This document shows positions 1 through 7,446 of a stretch of 64,000 nt of DNA, piece by piece (the stretch's first letter is position 1; each line of letters opens with the position of its first letter). The notes beneath the pieces were generated by a model. That model was not told where the DNA came from. It searched no databases and saw only the letters and a list, made by a program, of their open reading frames with translations. The position numbers and the translations under genes were made by a program. The stretch is from an uncultured Acinetobacter sp. (lineage in GTDB: Bacteria > Cyanobacteriota > Vampirovibrionia > Gastranaerophilales > Gastranaerophilaceae), in contig CAMZGT010000002.1 of NCBI GenBank assembly GCA_947306495.1, forward strand, positions 1 through 64,000, in the 5' to 3' direction.

Positions 1-860
1 AAATCAGCTCTCGGTGCACCGACACCATACAAGCCATATCCTTTATATCGGGTATTAAAGTTCTTTTCCGGCATATAGTCTTTCATATTGAGATTTTTTG
101 AAATACCGCCTGCAAGAGTTTTTCCTTTGATACCAAACAACGGATAGAAACTTGTTGAGCCGTTTTGTTCCGTTACTGATGCAACATTATTTGATACAAC
201 AATGTTCCAACCCGACAATTTTCCGATATATCCTTTTGCCATTTTTTGATGACCGGATTCAACATACTTCAAATCTTCTAATTGACCTAAATAGAATTGA
301 TATTCGGGTGGTACGATAGCAACCATTTGACCGTCAATCCAATTTGTATGACCTTTTCCGTCACCTCTTTGGAATTTTGCTTGCATATACGCAAAAATTT
401 CTTTTGCTACACTTGAAGTCAAAGTTATTGCAGTATTGTTTGTACCGGATAAATAATGCCCTGCTCTTGTGTATAATTTTCCGTAAGCAGTATCAACGGC
501 AGCTGCAAATTGTTTTATTGCATCAGAAGAATATTCTTTTGCAAGTTCAACCTTTTGTTTCAAGTCGGGTGCATTATTAATTTGTTGCCTTTTAACTTCA
601 TCAACTTCGTAATGAAAGGCTTTACCCTTATCAAACTTAACTTTTGCCGTAGTAGTTGTGGTTAATTCTGCATCATCTAAATCACCGCCCGTATAATCAA
701 ACAAAGTAACCATAGCAGGCATAATGACATCAACTTCCGCACCAACTCTCACACCGTCTTTTAATTCGGTATGTGCTAACTGACCTATCACCATTTCATC
801 ATAGACATACTTATTAAATGCCTTAGTGAAGGTCGTAATCATTACTTGTTCATCAGACAT
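1..860 (-). CDS. Major capsid protein, P22/HK97-like (partial, cut by window edge)
   Basis: An open frame runs leftward from an ATG at 858-860 to the window edge without a stop (286 codons seen); the ORF track omits it because it is incomplete. A ribosome site (AAGAAAGAGAG) lies upstream. The N-terminal part is rich in charged helices and a threonine run, followed by a long mixed region with phrases such as GWNIVVSNN, typical of HK97-fold coat proteins. It lies directly downstream of a scaffold-like and a portal gene, the P22 order portal-scaffold-coat. The function call rests mainly on this order plus overall character; the C-terminus is unseen. Confidence 0.75.
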   Translation of the reverse strand, partial: MSDEQVMITTFTKAFNKYVYDEMVIGQLAHTELKDGVRVGAEVDVIMPAMVTLFDYTGGDLDDAELTTTTTAKVKFDKGKAFHYEVDEVKRQQINNAPDLKQKVELAKEYSSDAIKQFAAAVDTAYGKLYTRAGHYLSGTNNTAITLTSSVAKEIFAYMQAKFQRGDGKGHTNWIDGQMVAIVPPEYQFYLGQLEDLKYVESGHQKMAKGYIGKLSGWNIVVSNNVASVTEQNGSTSFYPLFGIKGKTLAGGISKNLNMKDYMPEKNFNTRYKGYGLYGVGAPRAD

Positions 861-913
861 AATGTACTCTCTTTCTTAATTTTTGGGTAGGGGTAAATAT
901 ATATATTTGAGCC

Positions 914-1879
914 TTATATCAATGCCTCGATTGCACTATCAAGTTCTTCGGGGGAATAATCCTCTACCCTTTTTGTAGTAACAACTTTTTGATTGGTTTT
1001 CGGACTAAGATTTTTTAGAGAATCTTTTTCCTTTTCATTCTCGGATTTTAGTTTTAATTCTTCCTCAAATTCTTTTCTGAAAACATCTTTTAACTTCTGA
1101 AGATGTCCGATTAATGCTGAAGTTTCAAAGGCATCACCTTTTACTTCTAAAGCCGATTTAAAGAAATCAACAAATTCGGGGATTTTAAACCAATCGGGGT
1201 AATCGTCAAACGATTTTTTAACAAAATTTTGAGCCTCTTGTTTGTACTGTTCGTACTTTTCGGCATTTTGCCGTTCAATAACTTGGTTTTTATACCTTTC
1301 TGCAAAAACTGATACTCTTTTTACAACATCAACACTAAATTCTTCTTCGATTTTGTCTAGTATTGCAGGGTTAGGAGTTTTAGAATATACCGCTAATAAT
1401 CCCTGTACTCTTTCGGGATCAGAAACAGTATATAAATATTTTTCGTACTCATTAGATACGGCATTGGCAACTTCTTGCGTAAGTTCCATATCTTCAGAGT
1501 TCCTATAACCCTGTTGTAATGCTAAAGACTGTTGTTGTAACTGTAATTGTTCAGCATACTCGGCTTTCTTTTGTAGTATTGCTTTTTCTTTTTCCCAATC
1601 TGCTTTTTGATTTAAAAGAGGCTCTAATTGTTGGTAAGATTTAAGCAAATTTTCTACATTAACCGTTCCGTCAGTATTCAAAAACTTGTCAGGGCATTTA
1701 GTAATGTTATCCTGTGTTTCATCTTCTGATTCGGTTTCTTCGGTTTGTTCTTCAGTTTCTTCGGTATCAGCCGTATTTTCTTGATTATCATTCTCAACAT
1801 CTTCACTATCGAAAATTTCTTGTATTTGAGAATCTAAATCTTGATTATCGGTTGTTGATACATTTTGTTCGTTTTCCAT
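914..1879 (-). CDS. Phage head scaffolding protein
   Basis: This 321-aa protein has a very acidic, Glu/Asp/Thr-rich first 60 residues, then long charged helical stretches with Gln-rich coiled-coil character (KKAEYAEQLQLQQQS), and a Lys/Glu-rich tail. It has no cysteine-rich or enzymatic motif. It sits between portal and coat genes, and its length is close to the P22 scaffold (303 aa). Scaffolds guide coat assembly into the prohead and are then lost. A site AAGAAGG precedes the ATG, which lies 2 bp after the stop of the 66-aa gene. Sequence families of scaffolds diverge fast, so the call depends on composition and place in the operon. Confidence 0.72.
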   Translation of the reverse strand: MENEQNVSTTDNQDLDSQIQEIFDSEDVENDNQENTADTEETEEQTEETESEDETQDNITKCPDKFLNTDGTVNVENLLKSYQQLEPLLNQKADWEKEKAILQKKAEYAEQLQLQQQSLALQQGYRNSEDMELTQEVANAVSNEYEKYLYTVSDPERVQGLLAVYSKTPNPAILDKIEEEFSVDVVKRVSVFAERYKNQVIERQNAEKYEQYKQEAQNFVKKSFDDYPDWFKIPEFVDFFKSALEVKGDAFETSALIGHLQKLKDVFRKEFEEELKLKSENEKEKDSLKNLSPKTNQKVVTTKRVEDYSPEELDSAIEALI

Positions 1880-1881
1880 AT

Positions 1882-2082
1882 TTAAACCTTCTTTCTCTCA
1901 CTCTCAAAATCTGATTTCCATTTATCCGTATCGTAAATATTTTTCAACATACCCTGCAAAATAAGAGGGTTTATGTCGGTATTTGATAAACGGACAATAT
2001 TATCTAACTGATACGACCTAGTTTTTGAGTATTCTTCACTCATAACTAGGTCATATTTTTCTATCAAAATATCTTTATTCAT
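1882..2082 (-). CDS. Small conserved phage structural-operon protein
   Basis: The ORF track starts this frame at 2136, inside the portal gene. I prefer the ATG at 2080-2082, which overlaps the portal stop codon (ATGAATAA) and gives 66 residues. The protein is mostly helical and charged, with no cysteines and no recognisable motif. The tight coupling to portal upstream and scaffold downstream suggests co-translation and a role in head assembly, such as a portal accessory or decoration factor, but this is position-based only. Confidence 0.6.
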   Translation of the reverse strand: MNKDILIEKYDLVMSEEYSKTRSYQLDNIVRLSNTDINPLILQGMLKNIYDTDKWKSDFESERKKV

Positions 2083-4012
2083 AAATTTGCATTTTACTTT
2101 CGGGTTTTTCGATAAGCGGAGTAGTTGGTATTCCAAACTCCGAACTTATATTTACCCCTTCTCTTGGTATCTCTATTGGACTAGGATTTGCAACTTTTTG
2201 TTTTTCTTTTTCCTGTTGTACTTGATTTATCATTTCTTGCACCGCAGGGTTTTGCATCAAAATTTGTTGAACTTCCATTGGCATTTGTTCCATAGGCTGC
2301 AAAAATCTTTCGGGATTTTCTACGCCTTTTTGTTCCATATACCAAACAAATATTGACTGAACATTTAGAGGAATATGATTTGCAAATCTTTCTACCGCAA
2401 GAATAACCATATCGGCAAAACTAAATCTTTCCGTCATTGAATTTCGGTCTGAATAAGTATAGCGATATTCTGCCTGTCTTACTTCGTCAGTAATAACAAC
2501 ATTTTCGGGGTTATTATCTTTATTTAAAAATATTTGTTCCGTACCAAATTTGAAGTTTGCACAAAGTTTAGCAACATTTTTAACGGTAGGTATAATAAAG
2601 TATTGATTTATTACATCCAAAACCATTGAAAGACGAGTTGTTTGCCCCTGTGTTTTTACATTAATTTCCGTAGCGGTTTTAGTCCTGTTTTCTTCAGCAC
2701 CCATCATATTTGGGAAGATGCCGGATATTTCACTCATTAAATCGGATAAAAATGTAATATCGTTAATAAAGATATTGCTTTGAAAAGTCATTGGCTGAAT
2801 ACTGCTAGAAGTATAAAGTTGCGGATCGTATGTAATTATCTTTCCGGGATATAGTTCCACATCATCATCGTCAAAGAAATCTTTAGGACAAAGTAATGGT
2901 GGGTTTTCCGATAATGATTGCATATCAACAGTTTTATTCAGTAAATTTTCTTGAACATGTGCCAAATCTAAAACGGAATAAAGAGGGCTTATTCCTCTCT
3001 TTGTTTCGGGATCTTGCAGAAAAGCACCAAATGAAAACGGATTAATAACAAACTTATTCTTTTCAAATCGGACTAAATATTTACCACCGACAACTACTGC
3101 GTGCCAATTTCTTAAAACTTCACCACTCGGCAAAGTAAAGTTTCCCCAATGTTCTAACACTTCAACGGTTGAGCCGTTTTTGTGTTTATCTAACAGAGAA
3201 TCTTTTGATTGGTTTAATAAGTCGGAACTATCCGGCTCTTTTGATACCATACCTCTTAATTCTCTAGCGATTTCGGGAGTTATTTCATAGCATTTGTTAT
3301 TGATAATATCATCCGGTGTTCGCCAAGTCCTGTTTATTTTCGGACAATTATCAAAATCATCTGCTTGTGTAACATCAAAAACAAAGTCAGCCGGATTAAC
3401 AGGAATAATATACGGATTATCGTAAACTATTTTTTCATCAATATAGAAGTTTTGACCTTTTGATTTTGCCTCAATAATTTTTGGTAAATTTTTTATATCA
3501 TTCCTAAACAAAATCTCAAAAAAGTTTATAGGTCTGCGATATTCTTCTTTTCGTGTTCGCCAAGTAGTAAATGATACCAATTCGCCATAAATTAAAGCAT
3601 TATCAATAACAGTATCGCATATTTGCGGATATTCCATTTTTTCAAGAATATCTACAAGCATAGCCTTTTGTTTGTTTGAATTATTATCAGCCTCTAAAGA
3701 TTCGCCCGATACATCAAACATTGAATTTATGCCGGAGTAAGTATTTTTCCAAATAAAAGCCTTAAAAGTTTGATAGTACATAAAGATTTTGCACATCTTA
3801 ACTTTGGCTTTCCATTTTTTGTTTTTATCGGTTATTTTGGATAAATCTTTTTTGAAAAATATCTCTTTAATAAGTTCATTTGCCATTGATAAATTACTTT
3901 GGCGAGAATCATTATATGTTTTAAAATCGGTAACAATCCTTTTTGCTATATTTGCTTTTTCTTCATTGGATAACTTTTTTACCTTTTTAAATTTTTCTAT
4001 AATGTATTCCAT
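2075..4012 (-). CDS. Phage portal protein (P22-like)
   Basis: A 645-aa protein. The first third holds helical, lysine-rich segments and the phrases IYGELVSF and DFVFDV; the middle holds GKYLVRFEKN and the GISPLYSVLDLAHVQENLLNK helix, and a segment ending in TKTATEINV, the usual portal core pattern. The C-terminal 120 residues are Gln/Met-rich with coiled coil and a proline-rich tail. Portals form the dodecameric DNA entry ring and motor platform. Length compares with 725 aa for P22 gp1. Its ATG overlaps the stop of the upstream gene (TAATG), so the two are translationally coupled. Confidence 0.88.
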   Translation of the reverse strand: MEYIIEKFKKVKKLSNEEKANIAKRIVTDFKTYNDSRQSNLSMANELIKEIFFKKDLSKITDKNKKWKAKVKMCKIFMYYQTFKAFIWKNTYSGINSMFDVSGESLEADNNSNKQKAMLVDILEKMEYPQICDTVIDNALIYGELVSFTTWRTRKEEYRRPINFFEILFRNDIKNLPKIIEAKSKGQNFYIDEKIVYDNPYIIPVNPADFVFDVTQADDFDNCPKINRTWRTPDDIINNKCYEITPEIARELRGMVSKEPDSSDLLNQSKDSLLDKHKNGSTVEVLEHWGNFTLPSGEVLRNWHAVVVGGKYLVRFEKNKFVINPFSFGAFLQDPETKRGISPLYSVLDLAHVQENLLNKTVDMQSLSENPPLLCPKDFFDDDDVELYPGKIITYDPQLYTSSSIQPMTFQSNIFINDITFLSDLMSEISGIFPNMMGAEENRTKTATEINVKTQGQTTRLSMVLDVINQYFIIPTVKNVAKLCANFKFGTEQIFLNKDNNPENVVITDEVRQAEYRYTYSDRNSMTERFSFADMVILAVERFANHIPLNVQSIFVWYMEQKGVENPERFLQPMEQMPMEVQQILMQNPAVQEMINQVQQEKEKQKVANPSPIEIPREGVNISSEFGIPTTPLIEKPESKMQIYE

Positions 4013-4518
4013 TAGATATTATCTTCCTTTACACCTTCAATAACCAAAACTTCGGGTTGGTCGATTTTGAGATTACCTTCTTCATCCATACCCAAAGCAA
4101 CTCTCAAACCTTTTTGAGCCTTAGAGATACCGGACATAATCAAATCCATATTATATGCAGATGCTCTCGGTTTTGCTTTTCCTTCAGTAAGTTCGGTTTT
4201 ATACTGATCCAAAAGAGTTTGTATAACATCAAGAGATTCGTTAAATAATTGGATATGTCTTTCGTTAGCAGCGATTTTTTCTTCTTCAACTCTTTCACAA
4301 AGTTTTTGAGTAACTTTTTCCTCAATTTTTCGCTTTTTCCGGTTGATACCTTCCCTGCTCATTTTTTCAATTATGGTTTTCCGTTTTATATCCAAATAGG
4401 GTATTTGTTCCATAACATAGTCAAGAGTTTCATTCCGTAAATACAAAGTTCTGATTTTTTGCCAATCCTTTGCAGTAGGTTTTCTTTTTTCAATAGGTTT
4501 TTCTTCCTTTTTAGCCAT
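4012..4518 (-). CDS. Probable terminase small subunit
   Basis: A 168-aa basic protein. Residues 15-65 look like a helix-turn-helix (KDWQKIRTLYLRN, then a second helix ending IEKMSREGI) followed by an RKKRK patch. Residues 65-145 form a long helical oligomerisation region (NERHIQLFNESLDVIQTLLDQ), and the end is a short beta-like tail (PEVLVIEG). This DNA-binding, oligomer, tail layout is that of small terminases, which recognise phage DNA for packaging. It lies just upstream of portal. A large terminase normally sits between them and is absent, so the call is moderate; a generic DNA-binding morphogenesis factor is the alternative. Confidence 0.6.
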   Translation of the reverse strand: MAKKEEKPIEKRKPTAKDWQKIRTLYLRNETLDYVMEQIPYLDIKRKTIIEKMSREGINRKKRKIEEKVTQKLCERVEEEKIAANERHIQLFNESLDVIQTLLDQYKTELTEGKAKPRASAYNMDLIMSGISKAQKGLRVALGMDEEGNLKIDQPEVLVIEGVKEDNI

Positions 4519-4546
4519 AATAAAATCCTTTTTTATAAGCGGAGTT

Positions 4547-4552
4547 ATTATA
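4547..4552 (-). promoter_or_regulatory. Candidate -10 box of the head operon
   Basis: On the minus strand the sequence reads TATAAT, 29 bp before the start of the small terminase gene and after a minus-strand terminator. No good -35 is visible at 16-18 bp, so an activator or phage-specific factor would be needed if this is the late promoter. Confidence 0.35.
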
Positions 4553-4587
4553 AAATTCCATTCAATCTTTTATTTACCCCTTACCCC

Positions 4588-4619
4588 AAAGAAAAGACGG
4601 CTAGGGATAACAGCCGTCT
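4588..4619 (-). terminator. Rho-independent terminator, minus strand
   Basis: A perfect 8-bp stem AGACGGCT / AGCCGTCT with a 9-nt loop is followed on the minus strand by TTTTCTTT. It separates the 149-aa gene from the small terminase and portal operon, so these are probably distinct transcripts. Confidence 0.8.
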
Positions 4620-4670
4620 ATCAACCAACATCACACATCATCAAGGAGTAAATTAAATGAAAGATAAATA

Positions 4671-5120
4671 TTAAATCTTTTTCAATAATTGTTTATTTCC
4701 AAAGAAGTCGCATCTTTTTTGCCTAATCTCAATAACATCACCTTTGTTATTATGGACTTCTTGATTTTCACCGTAACAAAAACCATAGGGTACGGATTGT
4801 AATTTGATTAAATCTTGGTCGGTGTATTTGACTTCTTTTATCAGCCTGTCGGTATATTTTTCTAATAAATCACCGCCAATAAGTTCACAAAAAATTTCAC
4901 CGTCAGAAATTCGTGTTTCAACGAGTTTTGCAAGTCCTTTTTCGCATATAGGACAAGTTGCAAGATAAAATCTTCTATGGGTAAATTTTTCATTATCATT
5001 TAAAAACCACACTTCATGCGGCTTAAATGTCATATTACAATGGGTAAACATACAATAATCCCCGTAGGTTACGATATGCCAATTTCTTTTCGTCAGTCCC
5101 CTGTGTGAGCCAATCCCCAC
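4671..5120 (-). CDS. Hypothetical phage protein with CxxC motif
   Basis: Unrecognised 149-aa protein. Several cysteines and histidines (CMFTHCN, TCPICEKG, FCYGE, RCDFF) suggest a bound metal such as zinc. The listed start is a GTG with a poor ribosome site. An internal ATG at 5049-5051 (start MFTHCN, 126 aa) has GGGG at a good distance and is an equally likely start. It is the first gene leftward of the large dyad at 5190-5233 and is cut off from the head operon by a terminator, so it may be expressed separately. Confidence 0.5.
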   Translation of the reverse strand: MGIGSHRGLTKRNWHIVTYGDYCMFTHCNMTFKPHEVWFLNDNEKFTHRRFYLATCPICEKGLAKLVETRISDGEIFCELIGGDLLEKYTDRLIKEVKYTDQDLIKLQSVPYGFCYGENQEVHNNKGDVIEIRQKRCDFFGNKQLLKKI

Positions 5121-5189
5121 CTAACACTACTTCAAATGTTCATATCAACTACTCTTATATTATCCAACATTGTCTATAAAAATTGTTGC

Positions 5190-5233
5190 AACTATGACAA
5201 CTTGTAAAAAAAGTTTTACAAAGTGTCATAGTT
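5190..5233. promoter_or_regulatory. Large dyad, putative phage operator
   Basis: Two 20-bp arms, AACTATGACAACTTGTAAAA and its near-perfect inverse, match at 18 of 20 positions around a 4-nt centre. The half-site CTATGACAnnnTGT recurs inverted at 13358-13406, in the leader of the repressor gene. It lies upstream of the leftward 149-aa gene and just before a rightward -10-like box. A transcriptional operator is the best reading; a hairpin is the alternative. Confidence 0.5.
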
Positions 5234-5258
5234 AGAACAAAAGTATTGCCGGATAAAT

Positions 5259-5328
5259 TATAATAGGTATGTAAGATGTTTGATTTATTTATCTAGGTGT
5301 TTATAGTCCTTCTCCGGAAGGACTTTTT
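5259..5328 (+). ncRNA. Possible short transcript ending at a terminator
   Basis: A TATAAT box at 5259-5264 lies immediately right of the dyad, and a rho-independent terminator (stem AGTCCTTC / GAAGGACT, loop TCCG, then T5) spans 5305-5328. Nothing of coding length lies between. A transcript starting near 5271 would be about 58 nt. There is no good -35, so dyad-bound factor dependence is possible. The terminator is well supported, the RNA itself is inference. Confidence 0.3.
5305..5328 (+). terminator. Rho-independent terminator, plus strand
   Basis: Stem AGTCCTTC and GAAGGACT with a 4-nt TCCG loop, followed by TTTTT. No plus-strand gene precedes it within the window, which makes its transcript of interest. 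Confidence 0.8.
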
Positions 5329-5390
5329 AATGCCCTTTTTTTGGTCTTGGGATATATGGGTATGTGTATTCTATATTTAATAGAAGTTAA

Positions 5391-5412
5391 TTCGGGGGGT
5401 ACACCCCCCGAA
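5391..5412. repeat. Very GC-rich perfect hairpin
   Basis: TTCGGGGGG and CCCCCCGAA pair perfectly around TACA. It stands out in otherwise AT-rich DNA and has no T-tract, so it is not a usual terminator. It lies in a gene-free stretch between the dyad and the decayed gene copy. Function unknown. Confidence 0.6.
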
Positions 5413-5557
5413 GAATTGACAATGGTGGAACTTGAAAGATTAAAGAGTTTGTAGCAACGAGATTGATGTATCTGCTATTAGAGGGTGGAAGTCAATATCG
5501 GCTATCGAATAAAATGATAAAGACGGAATCAAAAATACGGATTTCGTTGATTGTTGA

Positions 5558-5805
5558 TGCAATCTTCATAAATCAGTTTTTACAATTAAAAAACGTATCA
5601 AATCAAATTCCCGACTTCAAATATATGTGTTGTCTTTTTTAGTCAGTAACGATACAAATATTGTTAATGTCTTATTTTTCAATAATACTCCTAAAGTTTG
5701 TTGTAATACTGTTTGCACTTCGTCTTTGTAAACATTCTTTCGGTTGAAACCTTTTTGTTTTCCCTTCCGTTCCTCTCTACTCCGTATCTGTATTTGTGTT
5801 CTCAC
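5558..5805 (-). pseudogene. Decayed inverted copy of the 165-aa gene at 6066
   Basis: Read on the minus strand, the leader (GGTGAGAACACAAATAC, then a GTAGAGAGGAAC block) and the following bases line up with the leader and first ~240 bases of the plus-strand gene at 6066. Shared blocks include AACAGTATTAC, GGAGTATTATT, and a closing AAAACTGA..TATGAAG..T.CATCA. The frame is broken: the 62-aa ORF in the track ends in a premature stop, and similarity continues past it in other frames. It therefore appears to be a relic of an inverted duplication. Confidence 0.7.
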
Positions 5806-5813
5806 CGATTAAA

Positions 5814-6010
5814 ACAGGAAGTAAAAATTTTTATGCCTAAATCGGACTGAAGTGTAAAATTTGTTACAGTTCCTAACAACGATTTCTCTAGCCTTTAAGT
5901 TATGGTGTTGTTAAGAACTGTAACAAGATTTGTCCGTTTTAGTCAAAAACCGCCTTGTGAAACTACCAACCAAAAGTATCTGCTACCAAGTTGCTATTTT
6001 TACTTCCTGT
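5814..6010. repeat. Nested inverted repeats at the centre of the inverted duplication
   Basis: An outer 15-bp perfect pair ACAGGAAGTAAAAAT (5814-5828) and its inverse (5996-6010) encloses an inner 20-bp pair TTGTTACAGTTCCTAACAAC (5861-5880) and its inverse with one mismatch (5907-5926). Further out, GTGTTCTCACC pairs with GGTGTGAACAC. These arms are the mirrored leaders of the 6066 gene and its decayed copy. Confidence 0.8.
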
Positions 6011-6065
6011 TGCGGTTAAAGAGGTGTGAACACAAAGACGCTACTGCGTAGAAAGGAACTCAATT

Positions 6066-6563
6066 ATGTCAAACAAAAAAGATTTCAACCTCATTCCGTA
6101 TGTTTACGGCAGACTTTATGCAGAACAGTATTACGATAAAGTCGGTTACGGAGTATTATTTGAAAAATCAGACAAAGTTTATTCTTGGAAAGGTATCTTT
6201 TACTGGCTAAAAAAGGAAGGTTATTTGGTTAATTATGAAGTTGGTAATGTTGATTATGATACTTCGGTTGTTTGTTTCAAGTTTAATCGTACAAAACTGA
6301 CTTATGAAGGTTACATCAGAGCCGTTGAAAAAGGCTTGAAGAAAAATGAACTTGTTGTTACTCCTATGAGTGAGTTTGTTCAACAACTTGATACCGAAAA
6401 AGACCGAGATAAATTAGTTGATGGTTTTGAGGCTCAATATAAAAAGCCTGTTGAGTACATAGCACCTACTGATAGATGCTTAAAAGAACTCAATAAGAAA
6501 ATTATGGAAGAACTTGCCAAAGGTGAAACTCCTAATGGTGATGAGGAAAAAAAGGCGGCTTAG
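6066..6563 (+). CDS. Hypothetical phage protein (165 aa), duplicated in inverse orientation nearby
   Basis: Unrecognised protein, mixed alpha/beta in look, with an aromatic-rich N-terminal half (FNLIPYVYGRLYAEQYYDK) and a charged helical C-terminal half ending in EEKKAA. No signal peptide, membrane segment or metal site is seen. AGAAAGGAAC precedes the ATG. A broken mirror-image copy lies at 5558-5805, showing that this locus has been duplicated. It is monocistronic: its stop codon lies inside a terminator hairpin, and its own leader is palindromic. Regulatory or replication-linked roles are possible given the setting, but nothing in the sequence proves it. Confidence 0.6.
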   Translation: MSNKKDFNLIPYVYGRLYAEQYYDKVGYGVLFEKSDKVYSWKGIFYWLKKEGYLVNYEVGNVDYDTSVVCFKFNRTKLTYEGYIRAVEKGLKKNELVVTPMSEFVQQLDTEKDRDKLVDGFEAQYKKPVEYIAPTDRCLKELNKKIMEELAKGETPNGDEEKKAA

Positions 6564-6575
6564 TCCGTCTTTTTG
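6549..6575 (+). terminator. Terminator overlapping the stop codon
   Basis: AAAAAGGCGG pairs with CCGTCTTTTT (one G-T wobble) around a 6-nt loop that contains the TAG stop of the 165-aa gene. The right arm supplies the T-tract. Confidence 0.75.
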
Positions 6576-6583
6576 ATTTGGGG

Positions 6584-6699
6584 ATTGCTTGTGTTATTCG
6601 TCAAAACAAAGTTCACGCACAAGCAATTCTTTTAATGCCCTTTTGGTATAGATTATACGCACTTGCGTGCCGTTGTCTATACCGAAAGGCTTTCTTTTC
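6584..6699 (+). ncRNA. Two tandem terminator-like hairpins, possible structured RNA
   Basis: The first hairpin pairs ATTGCTTGTG (6584-6593) with CACAAGCAAT (6618-6627), then TCTTTT. The second pairs GGTATAGA (6645-6652) with TCTATACC (6676-6683), extended by CCTTT/GAAAGG, with an inner GCACTTGCGTGC hairpin, then TTTCTTTTC. ACTTGCGT recurs at 6712-6719 and TTGCGTAT pairs with a later ATACGCAA. No protein frame fits. It may be a structured RNA or a stacked transcription stop. Confidence 0.4.
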
Positions 6700-6933
6700 T
6701 AATATTGCAAATACTTGCGTATGATTCGGGTTGAATTAATATGCTCTATTGAGATACGCAATTATGGAGTAATAGAAGAAAAGAGAAAAAGAATACCCAA
6801 AAGCAATAGAATTAAGTATTTAATGCAAATTTAGAGTAAAAAATGATAGAACAATAAATTTGCAAGAAAAAAACAATAATTGTTTTGTGTATTAACTTGC
6901 ATTTATTTTTAAAAAGGTTTTCACTTGTTAAAG

Positions 6934-7096
6934 GTTATTAACAGTTAAAAGCAAATAGTTATAACCTTTTAAAGTTAAAGTCTTAGTCTTATATAGGTTA
7001 TAACCTATTTTAGTTAAAAGTTATAACATGTATTAGTTAATATACATGTTATTAACTAATATAAGTTAATAATAACAACATGTAATAGTTATTAAC
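6934..7096. repeat. Cluster of GTTAT(T)AAC repeats, candidate phage origin or operator array
   Basis: Three copies of GTTATTAAC (6934, 7048, 7088) and three of GTTATAAC (6958, 6997, 7020) lie within 163 bp of nearly pure AT DNA. Palindromes include GGTTATAACC, ACATGTAT..ATACATGT and ATAGTTATTAACTAT. The 548-bp gap holding them has no gene. Iteron-like spacing in an AT-rich stretch is typical of replication origins; a dense binding array for a repressor is the alternative. Confidence 0.5.
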
Positions 7097-7183
7097 TATA
7101 AAGACAATATATGTTAAAGCAGGGGGTAAGCGAGGGGTTTGGATTCCATTCCCTTCGTTTATTCTATGTAATAAAAGAACTGA

Positions 7184-7210
7184 AGTCGGATAAAGTCCGG
7201 CTCTTTTTTT
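7184..7210 (+). terminator. Rho-independent terminator inside a leader
   Basis: AGTCGGA pairs with TCCGGCT (one wobble) around TAAAG, followed by T7. It lies within the long ORF-track frame starting at 7111, which argues that the true start of that gene is the GTG at 7240, downstream of the stop signal. It may act as an attenuator for the accessory operon. Confidence 0.7.
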
Positions 7211-7239
7211 GGGAAGTTAATACGGAAAGGAAGGTAATC

Positions 7240-7443
7240 GTGAGAACTGTAACACTCAATGCTGAAGATATAAAGACATTATTAGATGAAGGCGAATTAT
7301 ATTTATCATCAGATAAAACCATTTATTTTTCAGATGTTGAAGGATTCAAACTTGAATTAAGTTACAAAGGTGACGGCTATAAACCGATAAAAGCCGTCAT
7401 TGATTTTGTTTATGACGAAAATATAAAGTTTACGGAAGGATAA
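7240..7443 (+). CDS. Small hypothetical phage protein
   Basis: The track start at 7111 is rejected because a terminator lies inside the extra 43 codons. The GTG at 7240 has GGAAGG at the right distance and yields 67 residues. The protein is acidic, with a helix (LNAEDIKTLLDEGE) and then beta-like strands (YLSSDKTIYFSD, FKLELSYKG). No family recognised. It is the first gene of a rightward block and is followed 3 bp later by the methylase-like gene. Confidence 0.55.
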   Translation: MRTVTLNAEDIKTLLDEGELYLSSDKTIYFSDVEGFKLELSYKGDGYKPIKAVIDFVYDENIKFTEG

Positions 7444-7446
7444 AAT

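Noticed and set aside
5466-5642. 58-codon plus-strand ORF starting MYLLLEGG
   Set aside because: It lies antisense to the decayed gene copy, has no ribosome site, and shows no family character.
5617-5805. 62-aa minus-strand ORF as a real gene
   Set aside because: It is the broken mirror copy of the 6066 gene; similarity continues past its stop in other frames.
7111-7239. N-terminal extension of the 67-aa protein from the track start
   Set aside because: A rho-independent terminator lies inside these codons and a good ribosome site precedes the GTG at 7240.
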